Below are positions 48,101 through 60,268 of a stretch of 64,000 nucleotides of DNA, piece after piece (position 1 is the stretch's first letter; every line of letters starts with the position of its first letter). This DNA comes from Eucommia ulmoides (Eukaryota > Streptophyta > Magnoliopsida > Garryales > Eucommiaceae). The position numbers and the translations under genes are program-made. A model generated the notes under the pieces. The model did no database searches. It saw nothing but the letters and a program-made list of their open reading frames with translations, and was not told the origin of the DNA. The stretch is taken from contig CM028327.1 in the NCBI GenBank assembly GCA_016647705.1, positions 7,511,726-7,575,725 on the forward strand, in the 5' to 3' direction.

Positions 48101-50965
48101 ACTTATATTGTCCAAGATCAAACACTGGAGTTAAAATGATCACGAGAAAATAAATAAATAATGACACACATACAAATAAAAGTAGACAAGAATTTAACAT
48201 GGTTCGACGGGTTGTCTTTTCCACAGGCAAAGAAGGATAAAAGAATATTCACTATAAGAAAATATGAATACGAGTGGAATCGACTCAATACTTAAACCCC
48301 AAATCTCAATTAAACTCAATAATCTTCACATATAATATACAAAATTGGGGGTATACAAATAACTCTTAATTTGGGATCTCTTAAACTAAACATACTTCCC
48401 CTCATATGTATAGCGAGGATGGAGTTGAGAATACAAAGCCAGAATATTTGGTTTTGCCAATAATTCGTCAAAAAAAAAAGGCACTCGAACAAATTCGGCA
48501 AATGAAGTAGGCACAGACGCGGAGACTTCAATTATGTCATATGGGGTGGGTGCCTGTTGATCCGAAGATTTTGATGAACAATTAAGTATTGATGTTTTGG
48601 TGGAATTAATATTTTAATTGAGTATTTCAGTGATTTAAAGTTCCAGTGATGAAGATGACAAATTAAATGGATGTTAAATGATGAAATTGAAGATATTGAA
48701 AATTTAAGAGTTTGAAGAAATTAAGAAAAACAACCCAGGTAAATTTCAACTCTTAATATCCCAATTAGGAACACACACATTGCACGAAAAGTTTTTTATT
48801 ATTTATGTGTGTTTTGATTAAGTGAAATTATTTGCTCCAATATCTGATTTGAAAAGAAATATTTATAAATGGTTAAAATGGAATTTGAGAAAGTTAGTGG
48901 AGCTTATTGAGAAAAGAAATTAGTTAAAGGGGCGAAATCGTAAAAGAAAATGTGTTAAAAACGAAATCAGAGAATAGATGCAGAAGGTAGTAGTCGATTG
49001 AGGAGTCGACCGAAGAAAGAAGCTGAAACATCCTAAATTGATAAGTCGACTAACAGGTCGACCGGCCAATGGTGGTTGAACTCTTTGAATCGAAGAGTCG
49101 ACCGATAAACTGCATAGGCTACTCCCTGAATCGTCCAGTCGACTGAGTGCTCTGTTTTAGGATATTATTTAATTCGAAATCATATCTAAAAGTAGCCGTT
49201 TTTTGTTAGGAATTGAGAGAGATTTAAGGGGATTTGTGATATTTAAGATATGGTTCATCTATTGTTTAATTCCTATAGATTTGGTACTTGGAATTAAGTA
49301 TTTTTCAAATTGGTCTTTTTAATACTTTCTATATTTTGGAATTAAGTTTGAATTTTTTTTTGTAGGATTAAATTGAATATTTTGAAAGCTATTATTAAGT
49401 GAAATATACCTTAAAAGAAAGGCATTAATATATGGGGTCTTTAAGTGATTTTATAAGATATATCTTTTGAAAACTAACCGTTATAGGGCTTGTTTCATAT
49501 ACCTATAAAAAGACTTGCAGATTTCATAATGAAGTAACACCATATCAAGAACTATTCAGTTCATAAGTTTTTATAAGAGTCATTATTCTTCTATTTATTT
49601 TGGGGGATCAAATTGTGATATCAATTATTGAGGTGTTCTTGAGTTAAAGTGTTGGTTGAGTAAGCGTCACCGATTTGAGCTGTCCAACATTTCAATCTAT
49701 TATTTTTCGGTGTTATCCGGGTGAAATCTTTCCATTTATATTATTTCATTGCATTATTTGATTATTGTTTGGAAATTGATCTTAAAAATTGTTTTTGATA
49801 TTTGAAGAAAATATTTTTACAAATAATTTCTTGAATCTGATTACATGCACCAATTTGCTACCCATATCTTGTTAAAATCAGATTTTTGTATCTCATATTT
49901 TTCTATCACTAGTTGGGATATTAATTGAGTTATTGTTTATCCGGGGTGGTAGAAGCTCCAAGTGAGATTTTCTTCTTATCAATTTTTGTATTGGTGAGTT
50001 CTGACGGATTAAATACTATTGGGGGTATTTAATTAAGGGTAACCGAGTTTCACTCTCTTCCTGAATAGAATTAATGTGAGTGATTTGTAAAGATTCCATC
50101 CTTACCTGGAAAAATGATAGTTGGAGTGTTTTGTAAGATTTTGATTCTTAAACCGTAGTGATAAAAAGAATTAGGTTAATCTTTAACTTGTAAAAAGATA
50201 GGTTATTCTTAAGTTTGTAAAAAGTAGAGATTCTTCCTTAGCCTGTGAAAATGATATTGTAAAGGTTGATTTTGGGCCTGTAAAAGAATCGGTGTGTGGG
50301 TTTGGTTCCCACCTTTAAAGGGATCTTAAGAATTAGTGGGTGCGAATCTCCGTGGGGCTCAGAGAACTGGACTAGCCAAGAGTAGCTTGGTGAACCAGGA
50401 TATATCTTGGTGTACTACAATATTTACTTTGTTATTTTTACTGTTTAAATGTGCACTTAGATTTATTATAATTCTGCTGTGGTATAAAGATAATAATTAA
50501 TTTAGGCATAAAATTATTTATTTGATTTATTCAAGTTTTATTCTGATATATTTTTAATTACCCAATTCACCCTCCCTCTTGGGTACTTGGCCAACAGTGC
50601 CTAATATTTTGACTAAATTAGTATGGGCCCTAGTATGATACAAGACCCATTACAAATCTCCCCCAGTAGATATGGGGATAAAGAGCTATGAGTCACCCAT
50701 TTTAGGGAAAAACACATATAATCTTCAGCTAATCTTCTCTATCGGAAAACCCCAAAGGGTTTACTGTGTCTTCTGAACACGAACCAAGTTCAAGCAATGC
50801 TGGAACTTGAAAGTAGACATAGGCTTTGTCATCATGTCTATTGGATTATTAGTTGTAACAATCTTTTAACCGCCAATCAACCCTTTAAATACAATATTCC
50901 GAATGAAATGATACTTGACATTAATATGTTTGGTTCTTTCATGATACATATATTTTTAGTCAAAT
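48101..50965 (-). mobile_element. Copia relic of a second lineage, split by a solo LTR
   Basis: On the minus strand 50965..50760 reads like the end of a copia RNase H region (RTKHINVKYHFIRN, NPIDMMTKPM phrases). It is followed by a purine tract (CTACTGGGGGAGATTT) and an LTR start TGTAATGGG at 50654. The LTR-like sequence resumes left of the inserted solo LTR, at 48554 and below. It includes TTTAACATGGTTCGACGGGT, typical of some copia LTRs. The element is a broken partial fossil and its left limit is approximate. Confidence 0.55.
48555..50596 (+). mobile_element. Solo LTR related to the copia element at 34765
   Basis: Begins TGTTGATCCGAAGATTTTGA and ends GGCCAACA. GTGCC flanks both ends exactly (48550..48554 and 50597..50601). 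It follows the same order of blocks as the 2.3-kb copia LTRs but is more diverged, so it is a sister subfamily. It has inserted in a copia relic of another lineage. Confidence 0.88.
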
Positions 50966-51322
50966 ACTAGGTGGAGAGCACGTGCGAGGCACATGCCTGT
51001 TATCTCTTTTATTTAACATATTTGTAACTTTTTATATTATTTGTTCATTAAAAATTACTCTAAAAATATGTATATTATTTTTTTAAAAAAAATATCAATG
51101 AAGAAATATGGTATATAATTTTTTTTTTTATTTCTTGTAATGTTAAATGTTGAACCTTGTTTAAAACAATTAATAAAAATCACTTCATGTAAAGAAATAA
51201 TAAGATTATAGTTAGCTAAAAATTGAAATTAAGTTGAATACAAAACATAATAGATATAATTACAATAAGAAAAAAAACACAAAAATACAGTACTGCAAGT
51301 GGACTTTATCTTGTCTACTAAT
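50966..51322. other. AT-rich spacer
   Basis: Nothing is recognised apart from a short GC-richer phrase (GAGAGCACGTGCGAGGCACA) near 50972, a palindromic CACGTG context common at repeat ends. Confidence 0.3.
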
Positions 51323-52125
51323 CAGTGGTGTAAATGTTACCTGGAAAACTCAGCTCACTAGACTCAATGGCAGGTCAATCGGTTATGAGTAGTTTTTTTT
51401 ATTCCACCCAAACCACCCATTTGAACCGAAAAACACTTCAGTTTGGCGACCATCTACCCATACCCGATGCACCCAAACCCTAAACATTAATAATATGTAT
51501 TTACCAAATACCACTTAAAATATGGCATATTACGAAAAGAGCCCATATATAAATATAACCATAATAGGATTTAGATAATTCCATTTCCAAATTTCAACTC
51601 TAGTGCCGCTCTCCTCCTCGTATCTCTCTCTCTCAATCCCAGAGTCACCGCCATCATCTATCAAACCCTAATAGATGATTCCTCAATGTTTCATGATGAT
51701 TCCTATGATGATGATTCATGTGTCTTCTAATAATCTCACCATCCAATATTCATGTATATATCAAACCCTTATAGTCTCGTTGTCCGTGATTCCTACGACG
51801 TTGTTTTTCATCGCCATCGATGGCGCCTTCTCATTCTCCATCTCCTACTTCGATCTAACGATCTGTAAGTTTTTTTAATTTTTTTTAATATGTTTCGTGA
51901 TTATTTCTCCACCTTCATCTCAAATGTACAAATAAATTTAGATCTACAATTTTTTTGTATTTCAACTTTGTTTTTTCATTCTTGATACCCGACAACCAAC
52001 CGACCCAACCAACCCTGAACTAGATCAGGGTAATGAGGCCATACAGTTAGCTTCGGTCGAGGGAATTGTCAGAATTTTTCTTCGGGTAGGTTGACTAAAA
52101 TCTGACCGATCGATTTATACCCGTA
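51323..52125. mobile_element. Non-autonomous hAT-type element with captured leader-like DNA
   Basis: It begins CAGTGGTGTAAATGTTACC and ends, inverted, TACGGGTATAAATCGATCGG. CTACTAAT flanks both ends exactly (51315..51322 and 52126..52133). The 8-bp duplication fits hAT. The interior 51600..51870 is GC-richer, resembles a plant 5' leader and first exon, and ends near a GTAAGT donor (51864). The open frame there is not recognisable. Confidence 0.78.
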
Positions 52126-53679
52126 CTACTAATAATAAGTATGTGCACGTGACATGATCAAAAGATAAAGAATACTTCCATAGACATGAACAACGAAGTT
52201 GTTTATGGCATACTATTTTTTTTGTGTGTGTTATGATAAAAAAAATTAAATAGTTTATGAAATAACTTTAGCAACGAAGTGTTGAGACTGCAATTTCAGT
52301 AAACGACACATTTGAAAATGTCACTGTTAAGATAACCAAATAAACCATATAATAGTAGTAAAATCACATGAATTTCAATCTCAATTAGGTAACGTTGTTG
52401 ATTTATTTCATATGTTATAATTAAAAAAATAAATGATTTATGATAATAATCCCACCAAATGTATGTGAGTACAAAAAATAAAATCTATAACTATTATGAA
52501 AATAGAAAAATTAAATGTATAACTATTATGAAAGAACAAAAATAAAATCTATAATTATCAAAAATATCAAATTAATATAAATTTTGTTCGAAATAGAGGG
52601 AAAAATATCATCTATTATTTTCAACATGTGTTTTAAAACTACTTAAAAAATTCTTAAATTAAATATCCTTATTTATATATGTGGTTACATATTTTTTTAA
52701 AATTATTTTTATACTCTATATTTCTATTAAATAGTTTGAGTTTTTTTTTTATACCAAAATAGAATTACTTTTAAGCATGTAATACAAAAATGGGTAGACT
52801 ATTTTTTAAAATGTTAAGTGCAATTTGTAAAGCTACTTTGTGTATAAAATTATTGTACAAAAAATTTATCTATCTATCTATCTATATTATTGTCCGGTAA
52901 CCGCCCTTTAAAAACATCGCATCCAAGATGACCAAATAAGTCATAAGTATAATAATAGTAATGCGATGTGAATTTTAATGACAATTAGGAAGCGTTGTTG
53001 ATTTTTTTTTTTGGTGTGTGTGTTATGCTTAAAAAATATTCAAATAAAATCTATAACTATCAAAAATATAAAATTAACTTAAATTTTATTCTAAATCGAC
53101 TGGAAATTATCCTCCAATTTTTTAACATGTGTTTTTATACTTAATAAATAATAGTAGTGGAGTCCCGTAGAGTTTAGTTGAGTCACTTAAATTCATCAAA
53201 CTCTTAATTTCTCCTTCATATTTCTTGCATGTTGCTTGAATTTTAAATAATTGATGTTAATGATTTAACAAACTATAATCAATAAAATACACATACAAAC
53301 ACACACACATATTGCGGTTAAATGTGTGACATTAATTATGTTTTAAGTATAATATAGTAAAAATAAATATGCAGTATTTTTAGTATATAAAATTATGACA
53401 AATAATTTGAGTCCAATTACATATATATGAAATTGTAAAAGTCACTCACAAAGAAATTGCATGTAATATGCATAGAATGTTGAATAGTGTTTTTTAATTT
53501 TTATTTTATAAAAATATCAATAATTTTTTCTAATTGAATCTACTTAACCCTAATTTTAATAATATTACTTAAATTAAATATCTATATTTATTTTTGTGGT
53601 TACATATTTATTAATTATTTTCATATTTTATTTTTTGTTAAATAGTTCAAGTATTTTCTTTGGCATATTATTTTTTTAG
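52126..53679. other. AT-rich spacer
   Basis: No gene is seen. There is a short TATC tetranucleotide tract at 52867..52890. Two similar phrases (AACGAAGTGTTGAGACTG.. and AAGCGTTGTTGATTTTTTTT) suggest a duplicated AT-rich relic at about 52150..52700 and 52900..53160. Confidence 0.3.
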
Positions 53680-54693
53680 GGGTTAATTACACTTTACCCC
53701 CTTGTGATTTGGCCAATTTTTACTTTACTCCCTTGTGGTTTAAACGTTGTCACTTACCCCCCTTGTGGTCTTGGACTAAAGTGTCACGGTTAAAATTAGG
53801 GGTAATTGTGTCTGTTCACTTTAAAATTAAGGATAATTTTGTCATTTTGCTTAAATAATTCAAGGGATCTATTTGCAAAAATTTTAAAAACTAAAAGAGT
53901 CAAAATGTATTTTTCTCCAAAACTTTTCTCTGCTCCGACGACTCCGACTGCTCCGGCGAACTTCCGACGTCTTCTCTCTCTTTCTCTCTTCTGGGTAACA
54001 ACCACCCCCATACCAGCCACCACCCAACGCACCAGCCACCCCCAACCCAACCATCCACACCGGCCACTCCAAACATCACGCATGTACATATACATACACA
54101 TACATATACATACATACATACATACACATACGAACTAGGGTTTTTTCGAAATCAATTTCGAAATTGAAACGGAGAAACGGTGAAGACGTGAGGGTTTTTC
54201 GATTTCGAAATCGATTTCGAATGTGACGGCGAAGATAGAGAAGAAGACGAAGACGACGGCGAAGACGGAGAAGAAGACGAACGTGAGGGTTGAGGGTTTC
54301 AATTACGAAATCGAAATCGAAACCCAGTTTCGAAATCGATTTCGATTTCAAAATCGAAATGGAGAGCAGACGGCGAAGTGGACGGCGAAGACGGAGAGCA
54401 GACGAAGAAGAAGAGAGATGTTTGAAAAAATACATTTATGGCCCCTTAAGTTTTCAAATAGTATTAAAATATTCCTTACCCAATTTTTCAAATAGTATTA
54501 AGGGTATAAATGTCATTTCATACTATATAACGGATTTTCGTTAACTTCCGTCCATTGACCGCTAGAGTTAACGAAAAATGTAACCGTGACACTTAAGTCC
54601 AAGACCATAGGGGGGGTAAGTGGCGACGTTTAAACCACAAGGGGGTAAAGTGCAAATCGGCCAAACCACAAGGGGGTAAAGTATAATTAACCC
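53680..54693. mobile_element. MULE-type element 3, same family as MULE 1 and 2
   Basis: It begins GGGTTAATTACACTTTACCC and ends, inverted, GGGTTAATTATACTTTACCC, and the arms stay complementary for about 120 bp (CTTGTGGTTTAAACG, CTTACCCCCC, GTGTCACGGTTA blocks). Flanking 9-mers TTTTTTTAG and TTTTTTAAT match only in part. The interior has a TACATACA tract and TTTCGAAATCGATTTCGA phrases shared with MULE 1 (28470..28610). Open frames on both strands are low-complexity. Confidence 0.75.
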
Positions 54694-55680
54694 TTTTTTA
54701 ATCTCTTAAATGCAATTTGTAAATTTTCTTCGTGTAATTTTTTTTTATATAAAAATATATATATTTATATTACACGTGCATCTATGTAATAAAATAACTC
54801 AACATCTATTTTTCAAATATATTTTGCTATAATATTTTAAGAAAAATATTAAAGGAAATAATGTGTCATTGCACATGGATCTTTTTCAATTTATTCAATT
54901 TTTTTTCCTATTTTTTTTTTATCTTTCAATCTTTAACTATGGAAATCTCTTCTATTAAAACCCACATTCGTTTTCTCTCTCAATCCCTAGCCCGTTGTCT
55001 CACTCTGAAACCCAATGACCAACGCATTATACACCTCTATTAACACCACCACAAGCCATCACAGAACAATCGTTCTATCTCCCACCATTTGATTTGTTAA
55101 AATATAAAATTTGTGAATTTTATAATTCATGTTTAATCACACTCGACACCCTTGGTTAGATAGAATTGTACTTTGCACCTATGATATTTTCGTCACCCTT
55201 TACACCCCATGTGTTTAAAACTTAAGTATAACGGTTAAATTTTTCGTTAACTTTAACACAACGGGTAAAAGTCAACGAAAATCTGTTGATTAATGTAAAA
55301 TGACATACATACCCTTGAATTTTTTTAATATGGACTTTTTTTTTACAATCCAAAAACTTAGGAGCTATTGTGTATTTTAAATTTATAATTTTTCTTATAT
55401 AAATTAATAGGAAAAAAGTTTGACCTTTATAAAAAACTAATAGGTGTAGAATAATTATAAATAATAGTTAATAGTTATAGATATAGAAAAAAAAAATAGT
55501 AGGTGAAAAGTGGATCTTTAGTTTTAAAAAATTTTGAGGTCAATTATGTAATTCTACATATGGAAATGAATAATAACCCAACGCTTGCTTTATATAATGG
55601 TTTTTTTAATATGGACCCCAAAGACTGTTCCCCTTATAACAATAGCAAATTAAAATAAAACCCATTTAGGTGCCATGAGT
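54694..55680. other. AT-rich spacer with one MITE arm
   Basis: 55140..55310 resembles a single arm of the GGGTTAATT inverted-repeat family (GTACTTTGCACC, CCTTTACACCCC, TTCGTTAACTTT). No partner arm or gene is seen. Confidence 0.3.
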
Positions 55681-56960
55681 TTTCCCACAGAGAGAGGCGC
55701 ATGAGAGGTCTAAAATAGGAAGGTAGGCATTTGGGGGGGAAGCTTCTATCAATAGTGAAAATTTTGCAGTGAAGTGAAATTGGAAGGTAGGTTTTTAGCA
55801 GTTAGGGTTCTATATCATAGCCAAGAGAGCATTCCATCGCGGTTGTCGCTTGGTGCAAACGTGTCACCAGTGTCGCTAATGCAATCACCTTCATCGTCCA
55901 TTGTAATCGCCGCCGCCGTCCTTTATATCTCTAGTAAGTTGCAACATCTTAGTCTCTTTTTGCTTCATCTCCCCAAATCTATTTTCTTATTAGGTTTTAG
56001 GGTTTCGCGAGTAACTGTGCAGTAAATATCATCTAAAAACTTGTTTTATGTTCGGTCTCTTCTTCTTCTTTTGGAATTTCTTATCAATGATTTCGTTTTC
56101 TTGATTTTTTTGTTCAAGTTTCACAACTTCTATATCTTGTACTGTTAAATTATTTACTTAGAAAGCTTGTCATTAGCATATACACAAGCATTTGGTTTGG
56201 ATTAATAAAGTTTCACAGTTTCTGTTATATATTTATGTTCCCACTAATAAAATTTTGGAATATTTACTGCGAAGTCTCCTTAATCCAATATAGATGTTCA
56301 AGATATTTATTGAGTCGAGCACTGTAATTGTATTCCCCTATTTTTTGCAAGTATTTTTTGGTTAATTTTTAGGTTACTGCATGATTATTGTTTGGTTACT
56401 GTATTGTTAATGTTTGGTCACAAATAGTTTGGTTGTTTCTGTTCTATATTTCTGTTCCCACTAATAAAATTTTGAAATATTTACTGTGAAGCAAAAATCG
56501 ATGTTAAATTCTTGGTTTGAATCTCCATTTTTCGTTTCATTGTTGATATTTGTTTTCTCGAGATAGTTAATGTGTAGCAAAAATCAACAAATGAAGTCTT
56601 ATTCGGGATTAACATCTTGTTGCTTTCTATTGTTGATGTGGGGCTGTTAAAACAAATAGTTACTGTGTAGCAAAAATCGATGTTTAATTAAAGTGTAGCA
56701 AAAACCGATGTTGAATTATTGGTTTGAATCTCCATCATCTTCCTTTTCATTGTTAATTTTTGAGTTATTGAGATATTTAATGTGTAGCAAAAATCAATAA
56801 ATGAAGTCTTGTTGATGTTTGATTTATTGAGATTTTTACTGTGTAGCAAAAATCAACAATTGAGTATTGTTTTGAATTAATATTTCATTACTTTTCATTC
56901 TTGATGTAGCAAAGATTTGGTCTTCTCAAGTAGCTTACAGATGCATGAGATTCAATGTTG
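55681..56960 (+). other. Transcript-like region with leader and repeat-rich downstream part
   Basis: 55690..55935 looks like a plant first exon: GA-rich leader, GC-rise, an open frame from 55774 (MKLEGRFLAVRVLYHSQES), and a GTAAGT donor at 55935. The product is not recognised and no partner exon is clear. Downstream is a degenerate repeat array. It may be a non-coding transcript or a gene remnant. Confidence 0.3.
56460..56910. repeat. Degenerate tandem repeats around TGTGTAGCAAAAATC
   Basis: TGTGTAGCAAAAATCRA or close variants occur near 56488 (GTGAAGC form), 56571, 56668, 56692, 56782, 56840 and 56904. Between them GATGTTGAATT..GGTTTGAATCTCCAT and TTTTCATTGTTGAT phrases recur. A related pair (TATTTATGTTCCCACTAATA) lies at 56230 and 56450. 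Confidence 0.7.
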
Positions 56961-57189
56961 TGGCAGCTTAAGGCGAATCAATCAACACGAAATCAAGTAT
57001 GTCATGATTTTTCCAGTCCATAAATGGAAGAGTTGGTGATTTAGGACTTCCACAATTGTCCAGGAAAGTCAAATTTCACACTTTAGCCTCTTTCTCTCTT
57101 TAAATGTAAATTGAACACCAAGCTACTCCAGCTTCTTTGAGGGACTCTCAATCTAAAAAAAGAAAATCAATTTTATCATAAAAAGGACA

Positions 57190-57325
57190 ACGCAATGCAC
57201 GAAAGCTCCTGCTTTAGCAGTGTCTAGAGAGGTTCAAATGTACACAAGCATTAACCATGTTTACAGATAGATTGTTTCCAAGAATTGAACCCAGGACCCT
57301 CCAATCACAATTGAGCAACCTTATC
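57190..57325 (-). mobile_element. Degenerate Au-type SINE
   Basis: Plus-strand order GCACGAAAGCTCCTGCTTTA, TCTAGAGAGGTTCAAATGTAC, AGATTGTTTCCAAGAATTG, AACCCAGGACCCTCC follows the reversed Au SINE, including the tRNA-related head. It is much decayed. Confidence 0.6.
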
Positions 57326-58973
57326 ATTTCATTATTTTTTTTGTGCTCGCATTCATCAAGTAAAACTTTTCGAAAAATAAACCAAATAGAGACACTAGAC
57401 TGACCTTTGAGTTTCTTGATAATGAAAGCTCCCATGGAGATTCAAGTTTCATGGTGATATTTGGCAAGAAGAAACACAAAAGAGGACAAAACATAGTTCA
57501 AAATGAAAAGGGATCAATTCTATATATAAGAATTGCATAAAGGGTTTTCAATATATCACCATTATGTAATCCCAACAAAGCCAAAAATTAAGAGGGGACA
57601 ATACACACAGACGCATATATACATAACTGAATATATATCGGGACATATTTGAGACAGCATAGGTTGGAAATAAATGTTTTTAAGGTCTTGCAAGAACTCC
57701 ATGTATAATCCAAACAAAGCCAAAAATTAAGAGGGTACAAAACACGAACCATTGTTTTATTGTTTGAAGGTATGACAACATAGGTTGGAAATAAATGTTT
57801 TAAGGTCCTGTAAGAACTCCATTGTTCTATTGTTTTAAAGTGCCTTATGAATTCTGAACAGTTCTAAAAATCTGGGGATAATTTTGTTCTAATTTCAAAA
57901 AATTATCCAACAATAGTAAGAGCAAAATTAGAAAAATGGTTCGCATTTTATGTTCCTAATTTTTCAAAACCCGAAACAACTCTTCAACCCTATAATACAT
58001 TTAAAAACTCAAACCTGTTCTGCTTGAACTGCTGCTCAATCTCGTCGCTTGAACTTGTTGCCATCGCTAACGAGTTCTACTGTCGCCGCCGCTGATTCTA
58101 TCACTGTCGTTACCTTCTGCTGGCGTGGAAATGGTGTTCGCAATTTAGGATTTTTGCAATCTTCGCCCTTATCTTCTTTGCAATTTAGGGCATGAGAGAT
58201 GAGAATAGAAAGTTTGATATCTCTCATTTTCATAGCTTGAATGAATGAATTACTTGAATTTTTTCTTGTTTAGTTTGATGGTAATTTCCAAAAATACCTA
58301 AAGAGCAAGATCAATCTAAGGCGCGCGTGAGCTATTGTGTATGTAAAGTTGGGGTTTTTTAAAAATAAAATAATTGTTTGGATTTTTAATTATTTGGCTT
58401 GTCTATTGGGGCCCATACAAATATCAAGTGTGAAAATGAGTGTCTAATTAAAAAATCCTTATATAATATGTATAGATATCGCACTCTAATTGTTACAATA
58501 AATAACAGTTAAATTTTATTTTAAATTTAAATCTATAACTAAGGCCATATTTGATAACTGCTTAAATTTTAAAACTGAAAATTCGAAGTGTTGAATTTTA
58601 AATGCTAAATATATTAAGTATTCAATTTTGTAATACTTTTAACTCCCACAATTTTTTATTCCTAAAATAATTTTTACAACATTTTTTTGAAATATTCTCC
58701 GTCGACAATTTTCTCTGTCTATTTTCTTTCTCAATTTAATATTTTTTCCATCTATAATTTTTTGTATATAATTTTTTTGTGATATTTTACAGTATTGATG
58801 TAAAATGTTGGTTGTGATAATTAAATATTATATCATATTAAGTGATAAGTGTTAAAAAATTAAGTGAATCACACATCACTTAAAATTTTGAACAATTTTT
58901 TAAGTGATGCTTATTTTGAAGTGTCTTCTTAATTTTGTTATCAAACACACTTAATTTGATAAGCACTTACGCT
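57326..58973. other. Intergenic stretch with MITE-like relics
   Basis: No convincing gene. A repeated phrase (CAACAAAGCCAAAAATTAAGAGGG) occurs at 57573 and 57714, with CATAGGTTGGAAATAAATGT after each copy, so a segment of about 140 bp is duplicated. A minus-strand open frame at 58036..58233 is unrecognised. 58543..58970 is bounded by CATATTTGATAACTGCTTAA and, inverted, TAAGTGCTTATCAAATTAAG, and is probably a MITE. Confidence 0.35.
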
Positions 58974-59309
58974 GCGTTTGGTACACGGGATTTGAGATGA
59001 GATTGGAATGACTATTAGAATGGTCATTCCAATCTTATGTTTGGTACACGAGATTTAATCCTCATTCCTATTATCAAAGATTATCTCATCCCGCAAAATA
59101 TGAGATTAACAAATATCAAGATAAATTTGATATTAGTTAATCCCAATTACATGTGATTGAGTTTAAATTATTTATCGGCAAAAAAACGAGACCAGATACT
59201 AAACCCATTATTTGAATTTGAATGAAATTTGATATCATTTTAATACCACATATAATCTCTTTTGTCACCAAACATAGTAATGATAATGATCATTCTATTC
59301 CATTCTAAT
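58974..59309. mobile_element. MITE-like element
   Basis: Left GCGTTTGGTACACGGGATTT..GGAATGACTATTAGAATGG and right, inverted, GAATGGAATAGAATGATCAT form loose inverted repeats. The copy at 10150..10620 shares block order. The right edge abuts the target duplication of the next hAT element. Confidence 0.5.
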
Positions 59310-59317
59310 ATATCAAA

Positions 59318-60044
59318 TAGGGATGCCACAAAAAATCGAACTGATGGATAATCGCGAGAAACCAAACCGAATGGTTCAGTTTTAAAATTAACTAAATGAT
59401 TTGGTTGCAATTTTGGTTTTGAAATTAGTAATCAAAGCGGTTTTGGTTTTGGTTTAGGATATAAACCACGAAACCGAACCGTGAAATCGAACCACAAAAT
59501 TGAATTACGAAATCGAACCGTGAGACCGCGAAGTCGATATTTTAGATATATTTTTATTACATATATACCCTTATTTTTTATATACATATTTACAATTTAA
59601 CCCTAATATATATGTATGTTTTTTTATTTATTTATTTAGACTTTCAGCCCTCTTATATATATGGTGTAAAGGGACTTAAGTTTTTCATAATTTTCATTTT
59701 TGATTTCACAACCGTTCTCCTATTCCTTTTTATTTAAAAAACTTTAATTATGATTATTTTATGGTTTGGTTATGTTTTTTTGAATTTATGTTTTATATTT
59801 TAGTTATATTTTTGTTTATATATAAAAACAATGGTCCGCGGTTTCGATTTTGTTTATGATTTTTATAAAACTGTAACATCTTTAATGGTTTCGCGATTTT
59901 GGTTTTGTATAAATTTAAATGGTTTAGTTTTAAAAAATCATTTTAAAAAAATCGTCGGTTTTAGTTGCGGTTTTGATTTGATACATTTCTAATGGTTTTG
60001 GTTTTATATGAAACTGGATTAAAATCGAACCAGTGTCATTCCTA
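59318..60044. mobile_element. Non-autonomous hAT-type element, perfect 8-bp target duplication
   Basis: It begins TAGGGATGCCAC and ends, inverted, TAGGAATGACACTGGTTCG. ATATCAAA flanks both ends exactly (59310..59317 and 60045..60052). The interior is full of GGTTTTGGTTT and AACCGAACC blocks, as in the relative at 33005..33641. No coding capacity. Confidence 0.85.
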
Positions 60045-60056
60045 ATATCAAACTCA

Positions 60057-60174
60057 ATATTAATGTATTCCGTTTTAAGTATTTAATTATGTTATCAAAT
60101 AACATTTAAATCTCAACATTAATGCATTCCGTTTTAAGTATTTAATTATGTTATCAAATAACATTTAAATTTGA
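60057..60174. repeat. 59-bp tandem duplication upstream of the ISWI promoter
   Basis: The unit containing ATTCCGTTTTAAGTATTTAA and TATGTTATCAAATAACATTT occurs twice, head to tail, with one or two differences. The 3' copy ends about 65 bp before the first E2F-like site. Confidence 0.9.
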
Positions 60175-60240
60175 GGTTTTTTTACTTTGGGTCATTTTGG
60201 ACCACCACCCTAAAACCAAATAGGGTTTTCCCGGACCAAG

Positions 60241-60248
60241 GCGGGAAA
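60241..60248 (-). promoter_or_regulatory. E2F-like site 1 of the ISWI gene
   Basis: GCGGGAAA (reverse TTTCCCGC) fits the plant E2F consensus. Two such sites, 28 bp apart and conserved in the truncated duplicate, suggest cell-cycle (S-phase) control, which is inferred. Confidence 0.55.
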
Positions 60249-60268
60249 CCTCATTCCGCGCGCTAATG

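Noticed and set aside
53796-54544. Overlapping open frames on both strands of MULE 3
   Set aside because: They arise from TACATA and GAAATCGA low-complexity tracts, and the translations are repetitive with no recognisable domain.
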